The position numbers and the translations under genes are program-made. From Neisseria subflava (GTDB lineage: Bacteria; Pseudomonadota; Gammaproteobacteria; Burkholderiales; Neisseriaceae): 64,000 bases of DNA. Under the pieces are notes generated by a model, which did not search any database, was not told the origin of the DNA, and worked only from the letters and a program-made list of their open reading frames with translations. Shown one piece after another: positions 18,094-25,723 of the stretch; position 1 is the stretch's first letter; each line of letters starts with the position of its first letter. The stretch spans positions 496,001 to 560,000 of the forward strand of contig NZ_POXP01000001.1 of the NCBI RefSeq assembly GCF_003044935.1, given 5' to 3'.

Positions 18094-19035
18094 ATGAAAC
18101 CGCATACCCTTACCCTCTGCCTGCTGCTTACTGCCGCCGCCGTTTATTTGTGCTGCGGCATCGGCTTTGGTGCATGGGAGTCGCCGTTGGCGATGGATGA
18201 AACCGTTCGCCAAATCCGTTTACCGCGCATCTATACCGCACTTTTGGTCGGAGCCGGTTTGTCCGCTTCGGGGGCGGCATTGCAGGCTTTATTTGAGAAC
18301 CCGCTGGCCGATCCGAGTTTGATCGGGACATCGGGCGGGGCGGCCTTGGGCGTGATTGTGTTATTGGCTTTGGGCGGCGGCGCGATGGGTGTGCCGGCGG
18401 CGGCTTTTCTCGGTGCATTGGGTGTGTGCCTGTTGATTTTGGCGGTGCACAAACTGCTCGGCGGCGGTACTTTGGGATTGCTGGTGTTGGGGTTTGTGTT
18501 GAGCGCGTTTTCGGGCGCGGTAGTCAGCATGATTTTGTTTTTATCGGACGATTTGGTATTGCGCAGCGCGACCACATGGCTGTCGGGCAGCCTTGCCGAA
18601 GCCGGTTTCTCATCGCCTGTCGCGGCAATCGCGGTCATGTTGCCCGGTTTTCTGATTTTGCTGTCGGCAGGCAGGCGGTTGGACGTTTTGATGACGGGGG
18701 AGGACACGGCTGCCAGTATGGGGGTATCAGTTGGGGCTTTGCGTGTACAAACCGTAATCGGCGCGGCATTGATGACAGGGGCGGCGGTATCGCTTTCGGG
18801 CATCATCGGTTTTCTCGGCATGATGATCCCCAATGTGCTGGCGCAAGCCGTCGGCGGCAGCCGCCGCAAACTGATTGCGCTGTCGGCTTGGTTGGGCGCA
18901 GTGTTTTTGATGGTGGTGGACGGAGCGGCGCGCTGGCTGACATACCCTGTCGATCTGCCGGTCGGGATCGTGATTGCCTTATTGGGCGGACCGTTTTTTA
19001 TGTATTTGTTTATCAAGCCTTTGAAAAGCCGTTGA
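18094..19035 (+). CDS. hmuU: haem ABC transporter permease (FecCD family)
   Basis: A 313-residue FecCD-type permease with about nine or ten hydrophobic segments. Family motifs include RLPRIYTALLVGAGLSASGAALQALFENPLADPSLIGTSG (split here across residues 40-80), GIIGFLGMMIPN, and the C-terminal VDLPVGIVIALLGGPFF. It forms the inner-membrane channel for haem with HmuT and HmuV. Slightly shorter at the N-terminus than many FecCD permeases but otherwise complete. Confidence 0.92.
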   Translation: MKPHTLTLCLLLTAAAVYLCCGIGFGAWESPLAMDETVRQIRLPRIYTALLVGAGLSASGAALQALFENPLADPSLIGTSGGAALGVIVLLALGGGAMGVPAAAFLGALGVCLLILAVHKLLGGGTLGLLVLGFVLSAFSGAVVSMILFLSDDLVLRSATTWLSGSLAEAGFSSPVAAIAVMLPGFLILLSAGRRLDVLMTGEDTAASMGVSVGALRVQTVIGAALMTGAAVSLSGIIGFLGMMIPNVLAQAVGGSRRKLIALSAWLGAVFLMVVDGAARWLTYPVDLPVGIVIALLGGPFFMYLFIKPLKSR

Positions 19036-19081
19036 TGCCTAAACAGGCCGTCTGAAACTTCATTGCCCCATATCTTTTGCC

Positions 19082-19807
19082 ATGCACACCTTATTTCAAA
19101 TCTGTAATCTTTCCGTCCGTGTCCAAGACAAAACCCTGCTTGAAATCGATCAACTGGATATACCTTCGGGCATGACTGTCATTATCGGCCCGAATGGTGC
19201 GGGCAAATCTACTTTGCTGCGGGCCTTAATCGGGCAAACAGGGCAGGGGGAAATCACGCTTTTCGGTGAGGCCATTGCGCCGCAAATCCGCGCGGGCAGG
19301 GTGGCATGGGTCGGGCAGCATGGCTGTTACAACATGCCGATGACCGTACGCGAATACATTTCGTTGGCGTCATTCGTACAAAAAGGCCGTCTGAACCATG
19401 AATGGGCGGACGAGTTGCTCGATTATTTTGATTTGACGGCATTGGCGGATAAGCGCATCGGCAAGCTATCAGGCGGCGAGCAACAACGCGCCAACATCAT
19501 CCGCGCCCTGTTGCAAAACGCGCCGGTCTTGCTTTTGGACGAACCGTGCAACCATCTCGATATCCGCCATCAACACCGCCTGATGCGGTATTTGGTCGGG
19601 CATTCAAACCGTGCCTCATCAATGATGGTATTGCACGATTTAAACCTCGCCGCGCGTTATGCGGAACATCTTATTTTGATGAATAAGGGAAAAGTCGTTG
19701 CATCAGGCAAGGTGGGAGAAGTGATGCGCCCCGACTTGCTTGAATCGGTTTACGGTTGGCAGATACGCCGTTGCGAAGATGAAGCAGGGTTTTATTTCAG
19801 AAGCTGA
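19082..19807 (+). CDS. hmuV: haem ABC transporter ATP-binding protein
   Basis: A 241-residue ABC ATPase: Walker A GPNGAGKST near residue 38, signature LSGGEQQR near residue 130, Walker B VLLLDEP near residue 150, and an H-loop in VLHDLN. It powers HmuU. The gene follows hmuU by 46 bases with a DUS between, completing the receptor-hmuTUV cluster. Confidence 0.93.
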   Translation: MHTLFQICNLSVRVQDKTLLEIDQLDIPSGMTVIIGPNGAGKSTLLRALIGQTGQGEITLFGEAIAPQIRAGRVAWVGQHGCYNMPMTVREYISLASFVQKGRLNHEWADELLDYFDLTALADKRIGKLSGGEQQRANIIRALLQNAPVLLLDEPCNHLDIRHQHRLMRYLVGHSNRASSMMVLHDLNLAARYAEHLILMNKGKVVASGKVGEVMRPDLLESVYGWQIRRCEDEAGFYFRS

Positions 19808-20061
19808 GTGCCAAGAGGCCGTCTGAAAACGATAAAGAAAATTTATTTTATCGTTCAAAAATAAAACGAGATGGGAGGATGTTCCCGGCTTGAAGAACCA
19901 GATTTTGCGCATTTCACAAGTAACATGCCGATTTCTATTAAATAGAATTACATTTAATTATTTATAGAATACAATATTTTAAAATAATACTGATTTTTAA
20001 TTACATAAAAATATTGACAAGAAAACGATGATGGTTATTTAATATAACAATCTTATTGATA

Positions 20062-20080
20062 ACTTTTATTAATCATTATC
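20062..20080 (+). promoter_or_regulatory. candidate Fur box abutting the chuW/hutX start codon
   Basis: The right 11 bases (TAATCATTATC) are identical to the Fur consensus; overall about 13 of 19 match. It ends at the base before the ATG at 20081 and no ribosome site is evident there, so bound Fur would block the translation-start region directly. Confidence 0.65.
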
Positions 20081-21901
20081 ATGGTACAGCAGCTTGTTTG
20101 GACTCCGAAACAATCCGCACCCAAGGCATTTCCCGAACGTCAGGCATTAATGCCCGTTTGGGGCGGCGTTCCAATGCCGCGTCCCCAGTGGCAGAACATT
20201 TGGAAGAAAAAGCTTCCCCATGCCACCGATGTGGACGCGCTTGCTTATCTGCATATTCCATTTTGCGCCAACCATTGCGTTTTTTGCGGCTTCTACCGTA
20301 ATGCGTGGAAGGACAGCCAAAGCAGCGTGTACACCGACAAAATTATCGAAGAAATGGCCGCTGAAGCTGAAGTTCGTACAGGCAAGGGCAAAATCCGAGC
20401 TGTTTATTTCGGGGGGGGAACGCCGACCGCGTTGCTTACGGAAGACCTCGTCCGCCTGATTCGTGCCTGCTACCAATATCTGCCGCTTGCCGAAGACTGC
20501 GAGTTCACCATCGAAGGGCGCATGAGCCATTTCGATTTGGAAAAAGCACAGGCCTGTCTCGAAGCAGGGGCCAACCGAATTTCCATCGGCGTACAAACTT
20601 TCAATACCGCCATCCGCCGCCGTCTCGGCCGAAAAAACAGCGGCGACGAGGCGTTTGAATATTTGGCAAAATTGTGCGAACTCGATGCCGTGATTGTGGC
20701 CGATCTAATGTTCGGCCTGCCCAATCAAACCGATGAAGTTTGGCAAAACGATATCGCCCGCGCCGCCGAGTTGCCGCTGTCCGGTTTGGATACGTATGCG
20801 TTCAACCTTTATCCCATGCTGCCCATCAATCGCATGATTGAAAAAGGCGCATTTCCGACACCGCCGGGTTTCGATATTCAGGCAGACCAATATGCCTACA
20901 CGGTTGAAACACTGCTGGAAAAAGGCTGGGAACAGGTCAGCAACAGCCACTTCGCCTATCCCGGCCGCGGCGAGCGCAACCGCTACAATACCCTGATCAA
21001 ATCCGACATTCCCTGTTTGGCGTTCGGCTCCGGCGCAGGCGGTAACTTCGGCGGTTTCAGCTATCAGGTGCAGGGCGATTTGGAGAGTTATCTTGCTACG
21101 CCGAAAGGCGAGAAAAACATCGCGTTTATGAGCGGCCATAGTCCAAATAAAGCACTGCTCAGCAAAGTTCAGCACGATATTGAAACAGGCCGTCTGAATC
21201 CATTATTGTTTGACGGCAACAAAGCAGCGCAAAAGCTGATTGCCCAATGGCAGGAAATGCAGCTTTTTAAAGAACCTGATTCAGACGGCATTATCCGTTT
21301 GAATACCAGTGGCCGTTATTGGTCGCCCACCCTTATCCGCAAACTCATGCTCACTCTTCCAACTCAAGAAAAGGATCAAACCATGCAAAAACTTTCAGCC
21401 GAACAACAAACCATGTTGCGTCAATCATTGGAAAAAAATCCCGGCCAAGTACTGGAAATGCTGGCAGCGCAAAACCAATGCAGTTTTGAAGACGTTATCC
21501 GCTGCCTGCCTGAAGAGAACGTGCGCCAAACCGAAGGCAGCCGCATAGTCGAAATCCTCCAAGCCGTTGCCGCATGGAATGAATCCGTTACCTTCATCGC
21601 CCACACCCCCGATGCCATCGTCGAAGTTAGCGGCAAACTACCTAACGGCAAAGTCGGCCGCGGCTTCTACAACTTTGACCATCCCGAAACCGACGGCGGC
21701 GTACACGGCCACATCTACTATGAAAACTGCGCCTCCATCTACCTTTTGGAACGCCCGTTTATGGGTAAAGCCACTTGCTCGCTCAACTTTATCAACCGCA
21801 ACGGCGGCGCCATGTTTAAAATTTTCGTCGGCCGCGATGAAGCAGGCGAGTTGAAACAACATCAAATCGAAGCCATGCGCAAACTGTTTGATGCCGCTTA
21901 A
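20081..21901 (+). CDS. hutW: anaerobic haem-degrading radical SAM enzyme ChuW/HutW fused to HutX haem carrier
   Basis: A 606-residue fusion. Residues 1-430 are a ChuW/HutW radical SAM methyltransferase: CANHCVFC (Cys62, 66, 69) binds the 4Fe-4S cluster, followed by YFGGGTPTALL near 110. The family opens the haem ring without oxygen. From residue 435 the protein is a HutX-type cytosolic haem carrier (LRQSLEKNPGQVLEMLA to the C-terminus, with GGVHGHIYYENC). Elsewhere the two are usually separate genes. The join contains AAAAGGATCAAACCATG, a ribosome site and ATG (21383) in frame, so HutX alone (172 residues) may also be made. A G8 run at 20411-20418 lies in the GGG codons. The Fur-like box suggests iron repression. 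Confidence 0.88.
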   Translation: MVQQLVWTPKQSAPKAFPERQALMPVWGGVPMPRPQWQNIWKKKLPHATDVDALAYLHIPFCANHCVFCGFYRNAWKDSQSSVYTDKIIEEMAAEAEVRTGKGKIRAVYFGGGTPTALLTEDLVRLIRACYQYLPLAEDCEFTIEGRMSHFDLEKAQACLEAGANRISIGVQTFNTAIRRRLGRKNSGDEAFEYLAKLCELDAVIVADLMFGLPNQTDEVWQNDIARAAELPLSGLDTYAFNLYPMLPINRMIEKGAFPTPPGFDIQADQYAYTVETLLEKGWEQVSNSHFAYPGRGERNRYNTLIKSDIPCLAFGSGAGGNFGGFSYQVQGDLESYLATPKGEKNIAFMSGHSPNKALLSKVQHDIETGRLNPLLFDGNKAAQKLIAQWQEMQLFKEPDSDGIIRLNTSGRYWSPTLIRKLMLTLPTQEKDQTMQKLSAEQQTMLRQSLEKNPGQVLEMLAAQNQCSFEDVIRCLPEENVRQTEGSRIVEILQAVAAWNESVTFIAHTPDAIVEVSGKLPNGKVGRGFYNFDHPETDGGVHGHIYYENCASIYLLERPFMGKATCSLNFINRNGGAMFKIFVGRDEAGELKQHQIEAMRKLFDAA

Positions 21902-21992
21902 ACGGTTTCAGACGGCCTGAAAATCCGTTCCTTGTTACATAGAGGAGCGGATTTTCTAACAATAAACATCTACCATACAAAGGACCCCAAAC

Positions 21993-22610
21993 ATGCAACT
22001 CATCTTCGGAGCCAACGGGCCGTCCGGTCGCGCCTATATCCGCACATTGACTGACTCAGCCGATACCGTCGCCGTATTAAGAAAGCCGTCTGAAGACAGC
22101 TTTTTTGCCGAACACAATATTCAAATCGTCGTCGCCGATGCGCTTGATGCCGACGCGCTCGATAAAGCGTTGGCACAATATCGTCCCGATACCGTGATCA
22201 GTTTTGTCGGCGGTAAAAACGAAGAGGGTATCCGCAGCGATGCGCTGGGCAATATCAACATCATTGCCGCGACGAAAGCCGCCAATCCGCAAGCCCGCTT
22301 TGTATTGATTACCAGCATGGGCTGCGGTGAACAATGGGACATGATGAGCGAGCCGTTCAAACAGGCACTCGGCGAAGCCGTCCGAGCCAAAACAGAAGCC
22401 GAAATCTATCTCAAACAAAGCAGTTTGAATTGGACCATCTTGCGCCCCTGCGGCCTTGCCGATGGCGAAGATAATGCCTATACCTTGACACAAAATGCCC
22501 AAGAAATTCCGCAAAAATACATGACGCGCAACGGCTTGGCCGCTGCCGTTGCTACCATTGTCGGCCAAGCGGACAGCAAGGGCGAAACGTATAGCGTTGG
22601 TGCGGCATAA
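21993..22610 (+). CDS. NAD(P)-binding reductase, probable ChuY-like anaerobilin reductase
   Basis: A 205-residue atypical short-chain reductase with an N-terminal nucleotide-binding loop (LIFGANGPSGRAYI) and a SFVGGKN/LITSMGCGEQW core, close to flavin/biliverdin-reductase-like NAD(P)-binding proteins. ChuY, which reduces anaerobilin formed by ChuW in E. coli, has about this size and family and the same neighbourhood. Its place 91 bases after the HutW-HutX fusion argues for that function. A general NAD(P)H quinone or flavin reductase remains possible. AAAGGA precedes the ATG. Confidence 0.7.
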   Translation: MQLIFGANGPSGRAYIRTLTDSADTVAVLRKPSEDSFFAEHNIQIVVADALDADALDKALAQYRPDTVISFVGGKNEEGIRSDALGNINIIAATKAANPQARFVLITSMGCGEQWDMMSEPFKQALGEAVRAKTEAEIYLKQSSLNWTILRPCGLADGEDNAYTLTQNAQEIPQKYMTRNGLAAAVATIVGQADSKGETYSVGAA

Positions 22611-22720
22611 CCGGATTGAATATATTGTCCACTTTCCATTGTTAAAGTTGGAGTAGGTAATTGATTAGCAGCCGATCAAACAATAAAGGATTTGCTGAGA
22701 AAAGGCTGGGAGATATAAAT

Positions 22721-22754
22721 AAAAGGCCGTCTGAAAAATTTCAGACGGCCTTTT
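22721..22754. terminator. DUS inverted-repeat terminator
   Basis: AAAAGGCCGTCTGAAA and its reverse complement with a 3-base loop and T-run, between the convergent ChuY-like gene and the GST gene. Confidence 0.9.
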
Positions 22755-22764
22755 ATTTCTTGCT

Positions 22765-23466
22765 TTATTCTCCAAATACTGCCCGATCGAAACGTTCAAT
22801 ATAGGCGACTAAATTTGCTTTGGTTCTTGCATATAGCGCAATTTCAGTGTCGATGGGGGTAAGAATCAGGTTTGCAACAACAGGCACGATGGACACATCA
22901 ACGGAGGTTAATTCTTCGCCGAAAAAGTAGGATTTTGTGCCTAAGTAGTTGCTAATGGCATCTAAATCTCCTTTTCCGAAGGCGTAAATATCGGATTGCG
23001 TGTGTCTTCCGATACCATGTCCGTACATTTCTTTTTTCGCGTTTTCCTGTAACACAGCAAAAATCGCTTCGGCTTGTTCGGTCGGCATGCCATCAAACAT
23101 TGCCTTCATCATAAATGGTTTGCTGAGAGGATCGACGAAACGGTTATATACGACCATCCAATATAAATGTTCTTCTGTCATACGGCGAAAGGCTTCAGCA
23201 ATCGCTTTTTGTTCAGGCGTTAAATGTTTATCTAAATCAATGCCGTAGGTTTCGGTTAGATAACGCTGAATGAGAGAGCTATCAGGGATCAACTTCTCGC
23301 CATCCTGCAATACCGGAACTTTGCCTTTAGGCATTTTGCTGAGATCGGCAACATATTCTTTTTCGAAATCTAAGCCGGATAAACGCAGCATCGCTTCAGT
23401 TTTCCAAGCGAAAGGTGATGAACTGCGAATTTTACCTTCACCGGGTAAAGTAAATAATTTAAGCAT
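22765..23466 (-). CDS. glutathione S-transferase family protein
   Basis: A 233-residue GST-fold protein. The start at 23466 follows GAAAGGAAA; five upstream codons are excluded on that ground. The N-terminal thioredoxin-like domain (MLKLFTLPGEGKIRSSSPFAWKT style) has KVPVLQDGEKLIPDSSLIQRYL as the glutathione-site region. The C-terminal helical domain includes FGEELTSVDVSIVPVVANLI. The pattern recalls the metaxin/Fax-like branch; the substrate is unknown. It is the first gene of the lower-GC mosaic region. Confidence 0.8.
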   Translation of the reverse strand: MLKLFTLPGEGKIRSSSPFAWKTEAMLRLSGLDFEKEYVADLSKMPKGKVPVLQDGEKLIPDSSLIQRYLTETYGIDLDKHLTPEQKAIAEAFRRMTEEHLYWMVVYNRFVDPLSKPFMMKAMFDGMPTEQAEAIFAVLQENAKKEMYGHGIGRHTQSDIYAFGKGDLDAISNYLGTKSYFFGEELTSVDVSIVPVVANLILTPIDTEIALYARTKANLVAYIERFDRAVFGE

Positions 23467-23529
23467 TTTTTTTCCTTTCATTATTTGTTATTCAAATACG
23501 GTTCTACAATAGTCCAAACAGCCGGGAAG

Positions 23530-23841
23530 TTCAAGACAAATACCGGATGTGGCGAATTTGTGCATGACTGCCAGCGCAATCAGTCAAGTCATTCGCAAGC
23601 TGGAAAATTATTACGGCGTCAAATTGCTTAACCGCACCACACGCAGCCTCACGCCGACAGCATCTCGCGCCCATTGGCACAATGGCAAACCTTGATTTGT
23701 GCTTCCCCAGACTATTTGCACAAACTCCCCACCAGCACCCTTTATGCCACCACCGCACATCGCACCCAATCAGCAAAAGTACGCACCGTATTGGATTGCT
23801 TAATGCGTTGTTTTGGTGAAGGGATAAATAAAAAGCCTTGA
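23530..23841 (+). pseudogene. LysR-type regulator remnant with internal deletion
   Basis: One frame gives the helix-turn-helix core of a LysR regulator (TASAISQVIRKLENYYGVKL then LNRTTRSLTPT). It then jumps in a different frame to an effector-domain fragment (LAQWQTLICASPDYLHKLPT) and a C-terminal tail ending TVLDCLMRCFGEGINK-like at 23841. Most of the roughly 300 codons are missing and there is at least one frame change, so the gene is dead. Confidence 0.75.
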
Positions 23842-23847
23842 AATCTG

Positions 23848-23856
23848 ACCGCACTT
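23848..23856 (-). repeat. Haemophilus-type uptake signal sequence (USS)
   Basis: The minus strand reads AAAGTGCGGTCAGATTT: the 9-bp core AAGTGCGGT plus the AT-rich extension of the Pasteurellaceae uptake signal. It lies directly after the LysR remnant, where USS commonly sit in Haemophilus. Confidence 0.7.
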
Positions 23857-23910
23857 TAACGAAACTTTGTACTATTATTTCAATTCGCGATACATGTTAG
23901 GGAGTGATTT

Positions 23911-24357
23911 ATGAAGTCCAAACTATCCGCGCTCGTCGCTACAACCCTTCTCGCCGCCTGTTCCACCGTTCCGCAACATAATGAGCAGGCGAAAGCCCTG
24001 TTGGACGAAGGCATCGCCTTGTATCAAAAACAGGATTACCAACATGCAATGCCCTACTTTGAGCAAGCTCAACAGGCTGGGCATATGAAAGCGCCGCGTT
24101 ATCTGGGGCTGATGTATCTGAACGGTGAAGGTATCACCAAGAATGCGAAAACCGCTTTTACCTACTTCATGCAAGCGGCAGAAGAGGGCGACATCACCGG
24201 GCAATACTGGCTCGGCCATTGCTACGAAAACGGCATCGGCACGGCAAAAGACATGACCAAAGCCGTACATTGGTATCAAGAGTCTGCTAAACGAGGCGAC
24301 CATATTTCCCAGCCAGCTATTGATGCGTTGAACCGTTTAGGCATCGAAAAAAATTAA
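23911..24357 (+). CDS. Sel1-repeat lipoprotein
   Basis: A 148-residue lipoprotein: signal peptide with lipobox LLAAC (cysteine 17), then a TPR-like helix pair and two or three Sel1 repeats (APRYLGLMYLNGEGITKNAKTA and GQYWLGHCYENGIGTAKDMTKA-type units, each about 36 residues). Sel1 repeats serve as protein-binding scaffolds, often in the periplasm. GGAG precedes the start. It is 32 bases upstream of the esterase-like lipoprotein in the same direction, so the two are probably co-transcribed. Confidence 0.8.
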   Translation: MKSKLSALVATTLLAACSTVPQHNEQAKALLDEGIALYQKQDYQHAMPYFEQAQQAGHMKAPRYLGLMYLNGEGITKNAKTAFTYFMQAAEEGDITGQYWLGHCYENGIGTAKDMTKAVHWYQESAKRGDHISQPAIDALNRLGIEKN

Positions 24358-24389
24358 TGATTTCCCGCAAAATTTAAGGAGTTTCCACG

Positions 24390-25370
24390 ATGAAGAAAAC
24401 CGTAACGATGATTGCTGCAAGCTTGTTACTTGCCGCTTGCAATACCACCCCAAATGCGACTGAAAAAGCAATGACGACTCAAAACATGCAAAATACAGCT
24501 TGGGACAAACAATACGGCGGCGCGGATAAATCCTACGATAGTCGCTTGCTTGCCTTGCGTGAACAAATTGCACCTCGTTTTGAAGTGTTAACGTTTAAAG
24601 ATCCCAAAACAGGCAAAGAAATGCAGTACAACCTGTACATCCCGAAAAATCTTGAGCCAGGTCGCAAATATCCGTTAGTCATGTTTATCGCAGATGCCAG
24701 CACAGCAGGAAAAGGCGTAAAAGCCCCACTAATGCAAGGCTACGGCGGCATCATCTGGGCAACCGATGAAGCGCAGGCGAAATACCCAGCCTTTGTCCTT
24801 GTACCGTCTTACACCAAAACGGCAGTCAACGATAAATGGGAAACAACTGAAGAAGTCCCCATGACCTTACGCCTTGTCAAAAATCTGATCGCCGAAAAAG
24901 CGATTGATACCAATCGTGTTTATACCACGGGTCAATCCATGGGCGGTATGATTTCATTCTACCTAAATAGTATCGATCCTAACTTCTTTGCGGCTTCTAT
25001 GTTTGTCGGCAGTCAATGGGATATCAATGTTTTAAAACCATTGGAGAAAGCGAAGTTTATTTATACCGTTTCGGCTGCCGATCCAAAAGCCTCTGCAGGC
25101 ATGGCTCAAGTTGGAAAAATGCTGAAACAAGATAAAGTCAGCTACGCCGAAACTGAGTTCTCTGCCAAATTACCGCAGACCGAACAAGACGCAAAAGTCC
25201 AACAAATGCTTGCCCAAGGCAAACGTATTAACTTCATCCGTTTCACACCAAATACCGTAATTCCGGAAAACTCAACCCACAAAGGTGCAGAGCATATGTA
25301 CTCATTTGATTACGCCTATTTACTCGAACCTGCCCGTGATTGGTTGATGAATCAGAAGAAAGGAAAATAA
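24390..25370 (+). CDS. alpha/beta-hydrolase lipoprotein (esterase/peptidase-like)
   Basis: A 326-residue lipoprotein with lipobox LLLAAC (cysteine 16) and an alpha/beta-hydrolase fold. The nucleophile elbow GQSMGGM is near residue 190 (serine flanked by glycines), and a histidine lies in GAEHMYSFDYAY near the C-terminus. The N-terminal part (FKDPKTGKEMQYNLYIPKNL then PLVMFIADAS) is typical of secreted esterases and prolyl-oligopeptidase-like enzymes. The substrate is unknown. It ends before a composite terminator of Pasteurellaceae style. AAGGAG precedes the ATG. Confidence 0.8.
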   Translation: MKKTVTMIAASLLLAACNTTPNATEKAMTTQNMQNTAWDKQYGGADKSYDSRLLALREQIAPRFEVLTFKDPKTGKEMQYNLYIPKNLEPGRKYPLVMFIADASTAGKGVKAPLMQGYGGIIWATDEAQAKYPAFVLVPSYTKTAVNDKWETTEEVPMTLRLVKNLIAEKAIDTNRVYTTGQSMGGMISFYLNSIDPNFFAASMFVGSQWDINVLKPLEKAKFIYTVSAADPKASAGMAQVGKMLKQDKVSYAETEFSAKLPQTEQDAKVQQMLAQGKRINFIRFTPNTVIPENSTHKGAEHMYSFDYAYLLEPARDWLMNQKKGK

Positions 25371-25379
25371 TCTTAAAAT

Positions 25380-25466
25380 ACAAGCGGTTAGATTTTGAAG
25401 ATGATTTACAAAAATACCTAAAAAACTGACCGCTCTTTGTTATGAAAAAAAACGTCTGAAAAACAG
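25380..25466 (+). repeat. composite terminator element, copy A
   Basis: CAAGCGGTTAG and CTGACCGCTCTTTG form a long hairpin around AAGATGATTTACAAAA; the stem carries an uptake-like ACAAGCGGT of the Actinobacillus-type dialect. It is followed by a DUS-like ACGTCTGAAAAACAG. Copy B at 30415-30496 has the same layout. Confidence 0.65.
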
Positions 25467-25523
25467 GATAGGGGTGCAGCATCGTAGGCACGCATTCAAA
25501 AAATCAGACCAATGGCAGCCTGC

Positions 25524-25548
25524 ACTGTTTCAGGTAGCCTGAAACAGT
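25524..25548. terminator. perfect hairpin carrying an Eikenella-type DUS
   Basis: ACTGTTTCAGG, TAG, CCTGAAACAGT: an 11-bp perfect stem with 3-base loop. The minus strand contains AGGCTACCTGAA, the uptake-sequence dialect described for Eikenella. The remaining sequence to 25723 is AT-rich and presumably holds the malic-enzyme promoter. Confidence 0.6.
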
Positions 25549-25723
25549 GTGGTTTAGATTCAGTTTCATTGTGACACGTCTGTTAGTAGTCTTTAAAAGG
25601 CTAATCATTAACTTTTAAGGACTTTCTAGGTTGTTAAATTAACTTTTAATTCATATTTTTTAAGTACAATATAACAGTCCATTTTTCGGACGAGCTTTTC
25701 CTAATCTTCACAGGAGACACAAT

